A stretch of DNA of 14,208 bases from assembly GCA_005888425.1 (NCBI GenBank), contig VAZF01000153.1:1-14208 (forward strand), given 5' to 3'. The position numbers and the translations under genes are program-made. The notes under the pieces are model-generated. The model was given only the letters and a program-made list of their open reading frames with translations. It was not told where the DNA came from and did no database searches. This document shows, piece after piece, positions 14,161 through 14,208 of the stretch. The stretch comes from Alphaproteobacteria bacterium (GTDB lineage: Bacteria > Pseudomonadota > Alphaproteobacteria > ATCC43930 > CGMCC-115725). The stretch's first letter is position 1. Each line of letters starts with the position of its first letter.

Positions 14161-14208
14161 CTAGGCGGCGACGGGGTGATCGCCGGGTTGCGGGAGGACG
14201 ATGCCGCT
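14161..14208 (-). CDS. Possible 3' end of an unidentified gene entering from the right edge
   Basis: The minus strand is open from the right edge to a TAG at 14161-14163, and the last residues read SGIVLPQPGDHPVAA. Third codon positions are almost all G or C (C, C, C, C, C, G, A, C, C, T, C, C, C, C, C). That is the bias of real genes in this window, and the gene would converge with the hydrolase gene. Fifteen residues are too few to name a family. Confidence 0.35.
   Translation of the reverse strand, partial: SGIVLPQPGDHPVAA

Overview
The window is GC-rich chromosomal DNA. Its protein types (GlxA-family regulator, GFA protein, CHCC zinc-finger protein beside polA, GH15 glucoamylase of the glucodextranase type) suggest an alphaproteobacterium, perhaps Rhodospirillales or Rhizobiales. 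That placement is inferred from family resemblance only. No RNA gene, CRISPR array or insertion sequence was seen.

Layout. (1) 1-4.8 kb: a GlxA/AraC-type regulator on the minus strand diverges from a plus-strand run of four genes: zinc alcohol dehydrogenase, GFA/CENP-V-type zinc protein, class-3-like aldehyde dehydrogenase and a cyanamide-hydratase-like HD protein. The short gaps (38, 11 and 31 bp) suggest one transcript and a small alcohol-to-aldehyde-to-acid pathway under the divergent regulator. The substrate is unknown. (2) 4.8-5.1 kb: a 288-bp stretch without a convincing gene. (3) 5.1-9.25 kb: an apparently cytoplasmic GH15 glucoamylase, followed 20 bp later by an AMP-forming acyl-CoA synthetase gene interrupted by one in-frame TAG where relatives probably have Gln. 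(4) 9.25-12.9 kb, minus strand: a CHCC zinc-finger protein gene, then polA, then a small unknown lipoprotein gene. (5) 13.0-14.1 kb: an exported or membrane-anchored alpha/beta hydrolase, divergent from the zinc-finger gene. Gene fragments may run off both edges.

The most unusual locus is polA. Its 5' nuclease and polymerase domains keep their motifs. The central 3'-5' exonuclease-like domain has lost all the catalytic carboxylates. At about 11060-11070 roughly 30 expected residues are missing and the reading frame changes, so the polymerase domain lies in a different frame from the N-terminal half. With the amber codon in the acyl-CoA synthetase, that makes two disruptions within about 3 kb. 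Either this strain has two real lesions or the assembly carries errors, and read mapping would decide.
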